A stretch of 64,000 nt of DNA from Planctomycetaceae bacterium (GTDB taxonomy: Bacteria; Planctomycetota; UBA1135; GCA-002686595): the NCBI GenBank assembly GCA_011525785.1, contig WYBT01000058.1, forward strand, positions 1 to 64,000. Reading direction: 5' to 3'. This document shows positions 27,388 through 35,702 of the stretch, piece by piece. Position numbers and translations under genes: made by a program. The notes beneath the pieces were generated by a model. It did no database searches, was not told the DNA's origin, and saw only the letters and a list, made by a program, of their open reading frames with translations. Each line of letters starts with the position of its first letter. Positions within the stretch are counted from its first letter, which is position 1.

Positions 27388-29160
27388 TCAGGGTTGGAGC
27401 ACGAACTCGATCGCGTTGGTCAGCGCCGTGGACTTCGAGGACGGCGGATCGCGGAACCAGCCCTGCGCCTGGAAGGTGTCGCCCGCAGTGAAGGGGGCGC
27501 CGAGCGCGCCGGGGTTCGCGGCGATGAAGAGGTTCCAGTCGAGGCTGAGCACGCCGTCGCAGGAGCCGATGACGCCGCCGCTCGATTGGATCGACGTGCG
27601 CTGCACCGGCGTCTTGACGCACATGAAGCTCGATGACGCGCCCCACGCCAGCGCCGAGCGCCCGGATGCGCCGTAGAAGAGAAGTCCCTGGCGCTGACCG
27701 TCGACTCCGGATGCGCTGAGCACGAAGCCCGAGCCCGCGCTCGCGCTGGCGACGCCGCTCGCAGCCATCGCGCCGGCGCAGCCCAGCGCGCTCGTTCCAG
27801 CGGTGCAGTACGTGAGCACGCCCGGCCCCTCGAGAGCGATCATCAGCGCGTCGGGCGCAGTGGTGGCCGGCGCTGTTTGACCCGCAGCCACCCAGCGTCC
27901 CGTTCCGGCGGCGCTCGCGCTCCACAGGTACGTGTCGCCGTCCGCGGCGCCGAACGCGAACGAGCCGCTCACCGATCCATCGCTGCGCAGCGCCGTCGCG
28001 AAGCCCGTGCGGCCGTTCGCGCCTGACGCCACTCCAGCCACGATCGCGGCGCCCGAACCATCCGTGGCGAGCGCCTGCGCTTCGAGGTCGAAACCGACGT
28101 TGGGCAGCACACGACTCCACGCGAGCGCGCCGCCGGGCGCGAAGCAAACCGCGAACGCCTCGCGATCGAAATTGGCGTCGAAGCGCCAACCTGCGAGCAA
28201 GGCGCGGCCCTCGTTGTCGAAGCTCACCGCGTTCACGAACTCGGAGCGCCCGCCGGGTCCGTCCCAGTCGCTGCGCCAGAGCACCTGACCGCTCGCGCTG
28301 TAGGCGATCGACGACGCGTCCATGCTCGTCATCGCATCGTTCGAAACGTAGCCCGCTGCGAGCACGCGCCCGCTCGAGTCCACGGCGACATCGAGCCCGA
28401 AGTCGTTCCCCGCGGGATCCGTCGAGCCGTGCGTGCGCGTCCACTCCACGGCGCCGGCCGGGCTCAGCTTCACGACAGCGAACTCGTAGGCGCCGCTCAC
28501 CACCAGGGAGCCCGCGACATAGACCGTCCCCGAGGCGTCGACGCCCAGTCCTCGCACGGTGCTCATTTCGGTCAGCGGGTCGAGCGACTGCGTCCACAGG
28601 AGCGCGCCCGTGGCGCTGAACTTCGCGATCGCGGGCGTGAGAACGAAGCTCGCGTCCGCGACGTCACCGCACACGTACAGCGCGCCGGTTGCATCCACCG
28701 CGAGATCCGTGGGCGGCAGAGCGAGGGGCGAGTTCGCGTCCCACACTGCGCTGAAGGCCAGGGTCCCGTTCGCCTCGTAGCCCGCGACGAACCAGTCCTC
28801 GCTGAGGTCCTTCGCGCCGGCGATCACGACGCGCCCCGAAGGCTGCAGCGCGACCTTCACCGGATACGCGTTGCCCCCGTACAAGCCCAGTCCGAAGACT
28901 CGCGTCCAGCGCACTGCGCCGGCCGAGTCGAAGGCGCGCAGCACCGCGCGCGGCACGAAGACACCCGAGCCCGGCGACTCCTCTTCGTAAGTGACCCCCG
29001 CCGAGTAGCTCGAGCCATCGGCCGCGGCGCACACGGACGTGTAGACGTCGTCGGCGTGCGCAACGCCGTCGAAGACGTCTTGCCACTGCAACTGATGAGA
29101 CTGGGCGGACGCGAGGGCGCTCAGGGCGAGCGCGACGGTGGGCAGGGAGATGAGCTTCAT
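27388..29160 (-). CDS. Secreted propeller (SBBP/delta-60-like) protein with Cys4 C-terminal domain
   Basis: 590 residues. The ATG at 29160 (MKLISLPTVALALSALASAQS) gives a signal peptide. The body carries about seven repeats containing WTR or WRSD followed by a DAxGxVYVAG-like strand (DATGALYVCGDV, DASGTVYVAGSL, DSSGRVLAAGYV, DNEGRALLAGWR), the pattern of SBBP or delta-60 propeller repeats. Residues 451-590 are the shared C-terminal domain (YCTAGTSALGC, VDGQRQGLLFYG, FMCVKTPVQRT, IGSCDG, LDWNLF, WFRDPPSSKST). It is upstream of the SMUG1 gene on the same strand, separated by the palindromic element. A binding role at the cell surface is inferred; nothing catalytic is visible. Confidence 0.84.
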   Translation of the reverse strand: MKLISLPTVALALSALASAQSHQLQWQDVFDGVAHADDVYTSVCAAADGSSYSAGVTYEEESPGSGVFVPRAVLRAFDSAGAVRWTRVFGLGLYGGNAYPVKVALQPSGRVVIAGAKDLSEDWFVAGYEANGTLAFSAVWDANSPLALPPTDLAVDATGALYVCGDVADASFVLTPAIAKFSATGALLWTQSLDPLTEMSTVRGLGVDASGTVYVAGSLVVSGAYEFAVVKLSPAGAVEWTRTHGSTDPAGNDFGLDVAVDSSGRVLAAGYVSNDAMTSMDASSIAYSASGQVLWRSDWDGPGGRSEFVNAVSFDNEGRALLAGWRFDANFDREAFAVCFAPGGALAWSRVLPNVGFDLEAQALATDGSGAAIVAGVASGANGRTGFATALRSDGSVSGSFAFGAADGDTYLWSASAAGTGRWVAAGQTAPATTAPDALMIALEGPGVLTYCTAGTSALGCAGAMAASGVASASAGSGFVLSASGVDGQRQGLLFYGASGRSALAWGASSSFMCVKTPVQRTSIQSSGGVIGSCDGVLSLDWNLFIAANPGALGAPFTAGDTFQAQGWFRDPPSSKSTALTNAIEFVLQP

Positions 29161-29324
29161 GGCGCACTCCCAAGTGCAACCCACGTTCCCCTCGTCGCGC
29201 TGTACGCACAACGATCACCGTCACAGGCCGCTGGACAGCGCCGCGGCGCGGCGAACGAACTCGCACGACGCGCCGCGGTCCAGTTCGTGGAATCGCTTGG
29301 ACGCGCGAAACCACGCGCGGGGCT

Positions 29325-31625
29325 TTAGCCGCCGCGCGGGGGACGTTGGCCGCGCCCGGGCACGTTGCGTTCGGAGGTCGGCAGCTCGAGCAGCTTGGGA
29401 TCGAGCTTGGAGAGCGCGTCTTTGAGCTTCACGAGCAGATCGTCGCGCTTGGCGTCGCCCAGGCGCGCCTCGAGCATGCGCGAAGTGTCGGCGGGCGTGA
29501 GGTTCAAGCCGTCGGGCGTCGCCGCCGAGTCCGCGCGGCGCGCGAAGCTCGCGAGCAGTTCGCTGGTCGCGCGCTCGAGATCGCCTTGCTCGAGCGCCAT
29601 TCGCGCGCGGCCGGCGAGTGCGAGCGCGATGAAGTGATTGCACAGGTCCGCGCCCTCGGGCAGCGATCTCGCGTTCGTCTCGTAGTGAGCGATGCCGGCG
29701 TTGTACGCGGCTGCGGCCTGATCGAACTCGCCTCGACGGCGGTGGTGTTCGGCGGCGACGAGCGCTGCGTAGCCCGCGTACCACGAGAGCTGCAGGCTCG
29801 CGTCCGGTCGCGAGAGCATCTCGCTGTAGGTGCTGAGCAGTCCCGTGGGGCCCTTCTCCCACAGGATGCGCGAGCGCAGCCGCTCGTGGAGCAGCGCCGA
29901 GTCCGGGAAGCGCGTGAGCGCGTTGTCGAGCACCGCGTTGGCGCGCGGGCTCGCGCCGAGCCAGCGCAGGAAGTCGTAGTACGAGACCAGGTTCTCGTCG
30001 GTGACGAGCGGATGCTCGCTCAGTGTCGCGTAGGCCGCGTTGATGTCGGCCATCCACTCCGGCGGCCACTGCGTGCGCTCGCGGTAGGCCTTGCGGATCG
30101 CGAGCTGACGCGAGAGCGCGAACAGCGCGAGCACTTGCACCTTGACGTCCTCGGTCGCGCCCAGGCCCGCGTCGTCGAGCTTGAGCATGCCGCCTTCGAT
30201 GGCCGCGACGGCGCGCGGCAGTGCGGAGGCCTGATCGCCGAGCTTGTTCGCGCACACCGCGAGCAACGCGTCGAGCTTCCAGCCCTTGGCGCCGAGCTTC
30301 TCGGCCTCCTGGGCGTTCAGCCGCGCCTCTTCGACGAGCGCTTGCGCGAAACGCCGATCGACACCGGCCTGCGCGGCGCGCGCGAGCAACGACTCGGCGA
30401 ACTCGAGCTTCGCGCCGGGGTCGGTCGGACGCACGCCGAGTTGCTCGGCGCGATCCTCGACGCCGGCGGCGACGGTCCGAACTCGCGAAGTGGCTTCGTA
30501 CTGCGCTTGCGGCGAGCCGGCGCGGGCGAGATCGATGTGCTTGGAGCCGATCGACAGCCCGCGGTGCAGCGCGGCCAGCGTCTTGGCGCGCGGGAACTTC
30601 TCGCCGAGACGCTCCGCCGCTGCGATGAGCATCTCGCGCTCGTCCTTCTCCATCGGTGTCTTGAGCGCCTCGGCGATCAGGTCGACCGCGCCCTCGGTCT
30701 GGTTCTGCGCGAGCGACTGGCGCGCGAGCTTGGCGAGCTCGACGTCGAGCCCGAACACCGCCAGTCGCAGCAGCTCGTTTTGATCCACGTCACGGCGCTT
30801 GAGCGTCGACTCGAGCAGCGTGCGGCGCACCACGACATCGCCGCTCTTGTACGCGCGCTCGATCGCTTCGCGGTCGATGATGTCGGCGCTGGCGACGCGC
30901 TCTTCGATTCTCACGCCGTCGCGCACGGGCTCCTGCGGCGGCGGGAAGTCCTTCGCGCCTTCGACGTACGCCGTGAGCACCGTCTTGGTGTCCCACGAGT
31001 AGTAAACGTCGTACAGCTCCTTGCCCGACAGATCGAGCGCGATGTGCCGCGGCGAAACGCGCACGCCTTCGAAGTACTTGTCGTACAGCTCGGTCTCGGC
31101 CGCGATGTGCTCGCCGCAGGTCACCGTGCCGAAGCGCGGGCACTCCACGCGCTGACCGGCCTCGTCGTAGTCGCGCGGCGAGTGGCGGTACACCGACGCG
31201 ATCACGCATACGTAGGGCGCGAGCAGTTCACCGACCGCCGGATCGCGGTACTTCACGCCCGCGAAGTGCTCGCTGGCGATTTCGCCGTCCATGTTGACGC
31301 ACACCAAAATCGGCCGTTGGTCGCGCTGCGCAACCTTGATCGCGTCTTCGAACGAGCGCTGCCATTTGATGACCACCGGCTTGGCCCAACCCTCGGCCGT
31401 CGCGGCCGGCCAGATCTGCGGCTCGGTCATGCCCTCGGGCAGAGCCGGCGGCGAACCGAAGCGGAAGGAGTCCTTGCTCGGCGCGGCGCCGCCTTGCGGG
31501 CGTGCGGCGGCCGGGGGCGCGCCGGCGGCGGGCTCCTGGGCGCTCGAGTGGGCGCGCGCGTGGCCCGCAGCGAGAACGAGGGCGGAGAGCAGGCACGAAA
31601 CGGTCTTGGCGTGGGGCGCTTGCAT
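29325..31625 (-). CDS. Exported protein with thioredoxin-fold domain lacking CXXC and helical repeats
   Basis: 766 residues. The start at 31625 (MQAPHAKTVSCLLSALVLAAGHARA) gives a signal peptide, followed by an Ala/Pro-rich linker. Residues about 85-210 resemble thioredoxin-like domains (WQRSFEDAIKVAQRDQRPILVCVNMDGEIASEHFAG), but the usual CXXC is replaced by MDGE, so no disulfide chemistry is expected there. A separate CPRFGTVTCGEH segment holds two cysteines. The long C-terminal part (about 260-740) is alpha-helical with TPR-like stretches (YAALVAAEHHRRRGEFDQAAAAYNAG, ALAGRARMALEQGDLERATSELL). It is probably a scaffold or binding protein; I cannot assign a substrate. Confidence 0.75.
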   Translation of the reverse strand: MQAPHAKTVSCLLSALVLAAGHARAHSSAQEPAAGAPPAAARPQGGAAPSKDSFRFGSPPALPEGMTEPQIWPAATAEGWAKPVVIKWQRSFEDAIKVAQRDQRPILVCVNMDGEIASEHFAGVKYRDPAVGELLAPYVCVIASVYRHSPRDYDEAGQRVECPRFGTVTCGEHIAAETELYDKYFEGVRVSPRHIALDLSGKELYDVYYSWDTKTVLTAYVEGAKDFPPPQEPVRDGVRIEERVASADIIDREAIERAYKSGDVVVRRTLLESTLKRRDVDQNELLRLAVFGLDVELAKLARQSLAQNQTEGAVDLIAEALKTPMEKDEREMLIAAAERLGEKFPRAKTLAALHRGLSIGSKHIDLARAGSPQAQYEATSRVRTVAAGVEDRAEQLGVRPTDPGAKLEFAESLLARAAQAGVDRRFAQALVEEARLNAQEAEKLGAKGWKLDALLAVCANKLGDQASALPRAVAAIEGGMLKLDDAGLGATEDVKVQVLALFALSRQLAIRKAYRERTQWPPEWMADINAAYATLSEHPLVTDENLVSYYDFLRWLGASPRANAVLDNALTRFPDSALLHERLRSRILWEKGPTGLLSTYSEMLSRPDASLQLSWYAGYAALVAAEHHRRRGEFDQAAAAYNAGIAHYETNARSLPEGADLCNHFIALALAGRARMALEQGDLERATSELLASFARRADSAATPDGLNLTPADTSRMLEARLGDAKRDDLLVKLKDALSKLDPKLLELPTSERNVPGRGQRPPRGG

Positions 31626-31813
31626 GGCCTGACTAGGCTCGCGCCAAGCGCTCGTCACGTCCATGCGGCGGGCTGATATCCGGCGCAAGTCGGCGTAGCG
31701 CGCGGACTTCGGCGCAGCTTGCGCGTCTTGCGCCGCGCCTGTTGCGAGTGAGACCCAGTCTCAGTACGATGCGCACGCGTCTCTCGAACAGGCCCCACCC
31801 GAGGACCTCTTCG

Positions 31814-32818
31814 ATGTCTCTGTTCTTCCTGCGCCGGCCGGCCACGGTCGCCGCCCTCGTTCTCTCTTCCGCTGCCGCCTTCGCCGCCTTCACCAACCCC
31901 TTCACGCCGAGCTACCGCGGCGCGCCGCTGACCCAGTACGCCTACTGGGAGTCGTTCGTGTTCGGCTCCGGCGGGCTCAACGATCCGACCGACCCGGCTT
32001 CGACTGCGGCCGCGACGCTCGAGCAGCTAAACCCCGACGCGCTCGTCACCGGCGGCGGCAACCTCTACATCTTCAACGGCATCCCCGAGTACGTGCTGCG
32101 CTGCGCGTCGCCCGCGCGCGTGCGCCGCGTGGCGTTGCAGACTTCGACCTTCGGCAACGAGCTCGACTACGCGGCGACGGTGCTGGAGTACGTCGACGCG
32201 CTCGGCGCGACGCGCCAGATCCCATTCTCGAGCTCGACCGAACTCGCGCGCTACCCGGCGTTCGGGGTCGCTGTGGAGACGCTGTTCGAGTGGGAGCTGG
32301 CGCCCGCGGCGGACGACATCACGACGTTCTCGATCCGCTTCGTCGGCGCCGACACGAACATCAGCCTCGATGCGCTGGCGCTCGACATCCAGCACGAGTC
32401 GCCGGTCGCGAGCTACTGCGCCGCCAAGATCACATCGCAGGCATGCGCACCGACGCTCTCGACGAGCGGCCATCCAAGCGTCGCATCCGGCCTGCCGTTC
32501 AACGTGTTCGCAACGGGCGTGATCCCCGCGGCGCCTGGAGCGTTCTTCTACGGACTCAACGGGCCCGCGAGCCTGCCCTTCAAGGGCGGCACGATGTGCG
32601 TCGCAGGTCCGATTCGGCGCACCCCGGTTCAAGGCGCCTCGAGCGCGAGCGCCTGCGGATCGCAACTCGCCTACGACTTCAACGCGTGGATCACCTCGGG
32701 CGCAGATCCTGCGCTGAGCTTCGGCGCTGTGGTTCACCTGCAAGCGTGGAGTCGAGACGGCGCCGCCTCGTTCGGCTCGAGCCTGTCGAACGCCATCACC
32801 TTCACCGTCGCACCCTGA
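31814..32818 (+). CDS. Secreted protein with divergent Cys4 C-terminal domain
   Basis: 334 residues from the ATG at 31814 (MSLFFLRRPATVAALVLSSAAAFA), preceded by GAGGA 8 bases upstream. Two upstream in-frame starts (31742, 31769) add only basic sequence. The N-terminal domain (about 25-195) looks like a beta sandwich (YAATVLEYVDALGATRQIPFSSS, DDITTFSIRFVGADTNISLDALALDI), similar in style to extracellular accessory domains. Residues 201-334 are a divergent copy of the shared domain (YCAAKITSQAC, FFYGLNGPASLPFKGG, MCVAGPIRRTP, SACGSQL, QAWSRDG). It shares the PFKGG variant with the cytochrome's copy, so the domain appears to have at least two subtypes. Confidence 0.8.
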   Translation: MSLFFLRRPATVAALVLSSAAAFAAFTNPFTPSYRGAPLTQYAYWESFVFGSGGLNDPTDPASTAAATLEQLNPDALVTGGGNLYIFNGIPEYVLRCASPARVRRVALQTSTFGNELDYAATVLEYVDALGATRQIPFSSSTELARYPAFGVAVETLFEWELAPAADDITTFSIRFVGADTNISLDALALDIQHESPVASYCAAKITSQACAPTLSTSGHPSVASGLPFNVFATGVIPAAPGAFFYGLNGPASLPFKGGTMCVAGPIRRTPVQGASSASACGSQLAYDFNAWITSGADPALSFGAVVHLQAWSRDGAASFGSSLSNAITFTVAP

Positions 32819-32946
32819 GCGTCCCGCTGTTTTAGGGAGACGCCAGTCCTGAAAAGGGACGCTTTGGTCCCGGGGGGCGCGGTCAGGCCGCGTCCCTCGG
32901 GTTTCTCGAACTGAATGCCGCAAAAGCCCTCGAGACCGATATCGCC

Positions 32947-34881
32947 ATGATCCAACTCTGCGCCCTCGCTTCCGTCGCTGCCATGAGCGCCGACCCCACC
33001 AACACTATTGACGAGATCGCGCCGCGAGCGATCGCAGTCCTGCCGCGCGGCTTGACCAGCCACGCCGCGGCTGAACTCAATGGGTGGTTGTACGTTTACG
33101 GCGGCTACTTCGGTGAACCCCACGAGTATTGCAGAGAGGATCAGTCCCGCTCGTTCCTGCGGCTGAACCTCCACGATGGACTTTCGTGGGAACACCTGAG
33201 CGATCAAGCTCCGCTGCAGAGTGCGGCGGTGCTCGCGTACGGAGGAGCGCTCTTTCGCTTTGGTGGAATGCGCGCCGAGAACGAGCGCTACGACGAACCG
33301 CTGCTGCACTCGCTGGACGAAGTGGCGCGTTACGACCCGACGCGGCGTGCGTGGGACGAGCTCGCACCGATGCCCAGCCCGCGCTCGTCGCACGCTGCGT
33401 GCGTTGTCGAGTCGAAGGTGGTGGTCGTCGGCGGCTGGAACCTCGCCGGCAAGCTCGGTCGCAGCTCGGAGTGGTGCGCTGATGTGCTCACGCTCGACTT
33501 GAACGACGTCAGCGCAGCCTGGAGCTCGAGCCCGGCGCCGTTCCGTCGACGTGCGCTCGCCGCGGCGGCGCTCGAAGGTCGCGTGTACGCGATCGGCGGC
33601 ATGGACGAGAGCGGTCAGCCCTCGAGCCGCGTCGACGTGCTCGACCTCGCTTCGATGCGTTGGTCGCAGGCCCCCGAGCTGCCCGAGACCGGTTTTGGTT
33701 GTGCGGCAACGGCGAGCGACAGCGCCGTGTACGCGAGCGCGCGCTCCGGTCGAGTGTGGCGGCTCACGCCCGGCGGGGAGCGTTGGGAGCGTCACGCCGA
33801 TCTCGCGGCGCCGCGCTACTTCCACCAACTCGTGGCGGCGGCCGGCGGCCAACTCGTCGCGGTCGGAGGCATCTCCGGCGCCCGCCGCCCGCGCGCGGTG
33901 GAGTTCATCGCCCTCGACGACGCGCCGGGGCCGAAAGTCGAGACGCTGGTCGTCCCCTCGCCGGCATCGGCCAAGAATCGGCAGGCGTTGTTCGTGCACA
34001 GCGGCGCGTTGCACTTCTTCGGCGGCAACCAGCGCACCGGCCAGCACGACTTCGACGACGCTGCGTTCGTCGACGAGGGCTGGAAGTTCGATCTCGCGAC
34101 CCTGGAGTGGTCGACGCTGCCGGCCCTGCCGGTGCGGCGCCAGTCGCTGCAGGCGGTCTGCACGGGCGACTCGGCCTTGCTCATCGGCGGTTTCGCGCGC
34201 GGCGAAGGCGGCACGCGAGCGTTCGGCGACGCTTTTGTGTTCGATCCGCGCGCGGAGAGTTGGCGCACGCTGCCCGAGTGCGTGAAGCCGGGGCGCACGC
34301 AGTTCGCACTGCTCGAGCACGACCGCGCGCTGTGGCTCTTCGGCGGTCTGGACTACGTGCAAGGGCGCGACGGCGGGTCGGACTTCAATCACCCGGTCGA
34401 GGTGCTGCGCCGCGCGTTCGACGCTCCCGACGATGCGCCTTTCGAGCGCACGGAGCTGGAGCTGCCGCGCCCGCGCCGCGCGTTCGGGCACGCGACACTC
34501 GACGGCAAGCTGTACCTCGTCGGCGGACTCGCCGACGGCTTCGCGAGCGTCCCAGAGTGCGACGTGTTCGACTTCGCGACGCAGAGCTGGTCTCGAATCC
34601 CGTCGCCTGCCGTCGAGCGCATCTCGCCGGAGCTCGTGGCCCTCGACGGAGCGCTGTACCTGGCCGCCGGCTCAGCGCGCGCGGGCGCTGACGCTCCGCC
34701 GGGGCCGGCGCTGTCGATCGAGCGTTTCGATCCCGCGCGCGGCGTGTGGGAGACCTTCCTCGAGCGCCTACCCTTCGATCCGACGCACGTGCGCATGTTC
34801 GCGCACCGCGGCCGCCTGCTCGTGGTCTCGACCCATGACACCCAGTCGCGGACGCTGCGCGTGGCTTGGATAACGCCCTGA
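32947..34881 (+). CDS. Kelch-repeat beta-propeller protein
   Basis: 644 residues. Multiple Kelch-type repeats are visible, each with a double glycine followed by a Tyr/Trp pair: LYVYGGYFGE, VVVVGGWNLAGK, VYAIGGMDESGQ, LVAVGGISGARR, LHFFGGNQRT, ALLIGGFARGEGG, LWLFGGLDYVQG, LYLVGGLADG. The linking pattern is RYDPTRRAWDELAPMPSPRSSHAA. This is enough for one or two propellers. A short hydrophobic N-terminus (MIQLCALASVAAMSA) may be a signal peptide but is weak. Unlike its exported neighbours it lacks the Cys4 C-terminal domain. Function is unknown; Kelch propellers bind proteins or glycans. A small hairpin (34884-34900) directly follows the stop. Confidence 0.82.
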   Translation: MIQLCALASVAAMSADPTNTIDEIAPRAIAVLPRGLTSHAAAELNGWLYVYGGYFGEPHEYCREDQSRSFLRLNLHDGLSWEHLSDQAPLQSAAVLAYGGALFRFGGMRAENERYDEPLLHSLDEVARYDPTRRAWDELAPMPSPRSSHAACVVESKVVVVGGWNLAGKLGRSSEWCADVLTLDLNDVSAAWSSSPAPFRRRALAAAALEGRVYAIGGMDESGQPSSRVDVLDLASMRWSQAPELPETGFGCAATASDSAVYASARSGRVWRLTPGGERWERHADLAAPRYFHQLVAAAGGQLVAVGGISGARRPRAVEFIALDDAPGPKVETLVVPSPASAKNRQALFVHSGALHFFGGNQRTGQHDFDDAAFVDEGWKFDLATLEWSTLPALPVRRQSLQAVCTGDSALLIGGFARGEGGTRAFGDAFVFDPRAESWRTLPECVKPGRTQFALLEHDRALWLFGGLDYVQGRDGGSDFNHPVEVLRRAFDAPDDAPFERTELELPRPRRAFGHATLDGKLYLVGGLADGFASVPECDVFDFATQSWSRIPSPAVERISPELVALDGALYLAAGSARAGADAPPGPALSIERFDPARGVWETFLERLPFDPTHVRMFAHRGRLLVVSTHDTQSRTLRVAWITP

Positions 34882-34883
34882 GT

Positions 34884-34900
34884 CTCGCGTGCTGCGCGAG
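34884..34900 (+). terminator. Small hairpin after the Kelch gene
   Basis: CTCGCG-TGCTG-CGCGAG begins three bases after the stop codon. The 6-bp GC stem lacks a T-run, so terminator function is only a possibility. Confidence 0.3.
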
Positions 34901-34959
34901 CGGACGGGCTCAGCAGGCATCCGCTTCGACGGACCGGGGTCGCTACGATTCCCGCATCG

Positions 34960-35694
34960 ATGGCCACATTCGAGCCCCAAGAGTTCCGCCGCAAGTTCGA
35001 CGAATTGATCGTTCGCGGGCAGTTCCACGAGACGCCCGAGTACTACCCGCGCTACCGCACGCGCTACGAGGAGCTGTTCCGCGTTTTCTGCCAGCGCGCG
35101 CCGCAGGGGCCGCTGGAGGTGCTGGACATCGGCGGCGGCATCTACGCCACGCTGGCGACGGCGCTGCGCGGCGACCGCTGCACGGTGGCGGACGTGGGCG
35201 CGAACAACGTCGAGTACTTGAAGCGCTGCGGCGTCGCGAGCGTCGAGTGGAACCTGTGCAGGGACGAGCAGCCCTTCGAGGCGCGCTTCGACGCGATCGT
35301 GTTCTCCGAGGTGATCGAGCACCTGCCCGTGCCCTCGCACTTGGTGCTCGAACGGCTGCGGCGCGCGCTGAAGCCCGGCGGCTTCATCCTGTGCACCACG
35401 CCTAACCTCTACAGGCTGCGCAACGTCGTCTACATGGCGCTGGGCAAGCCCATTTTCGATTACTTCAGGATGCCCACCGACCGCGGGCTGGGCCACGTAC
35501 TCGAGTTCAGCCGCGATCACTTGGCGTGGCAAATCGAGACGGCTGGCTTCCGCCTGGAGTCGCTGGAGTTGCGCTACTTCCCGCACCAGCCGTATTCGCT
35601 GCCGTTTCGCGTGCTCTCGTGGCTGGGCCGGCCGCTGTTCTGGTTCCCGCGCTGGCGCGACTGCCTGGTGGCGATCGCGCAGGCGCCGCGCTGA
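34960..35694 (+). CDS. Class I SAM-dependent methyltransferase
   Basis: 244 residues, cytoplasmic. The SAM-binding motif I is VLDIGGGIYATLATAL (about residues 54-69), followed by CTVADVG, the motif IV region DAIVFSEVIEHLP (110-122) and LKPGGFILCTTPN (136-148), all typical of the methyltransferase 11/23 group. The C-terminal part (about 185-244) has aromatic and hydrophobic runs (LPFRVLSWLGRPLFWFPRW) that may contact membrane or a lipid/glycan substrate. The substrate cannot be read from the sequence. It is followed after 8 bases by the RecQ-family helicase gene, so the two may be cotranscribed. Confidence 0.85.
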   Translation: MATFEPQEFRRKFDELIVRGQFHETPEYYPRYRTRYEELFRVFCQRAPQGPLEVLDIGGGIYATLATALRGDRCTVADVGANNVEYLKRCGVASVEWNLCRDEQPFEARFDAIVFSEVIEHLPVPSHLVLERLRRALKPGGFILCTTPNLYRLRNVVYMALGKPIFDYFRMPTDRGLGHVLEFSRDHLAWQIETAGFRLESLELRYFPHQPYSLPFRVLSWLGRPLFWFPRWRDCLVAIAQAPR

Positions 35695-35702
35695 GCGACG
35701 CG

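Noticed and set aside
32819-32862. GCGTCCC ... GGGACGC as a terminator after the gene at 31814
   Set aside because: A 7-bp stem with a 30-base loop is weak and could be chance.
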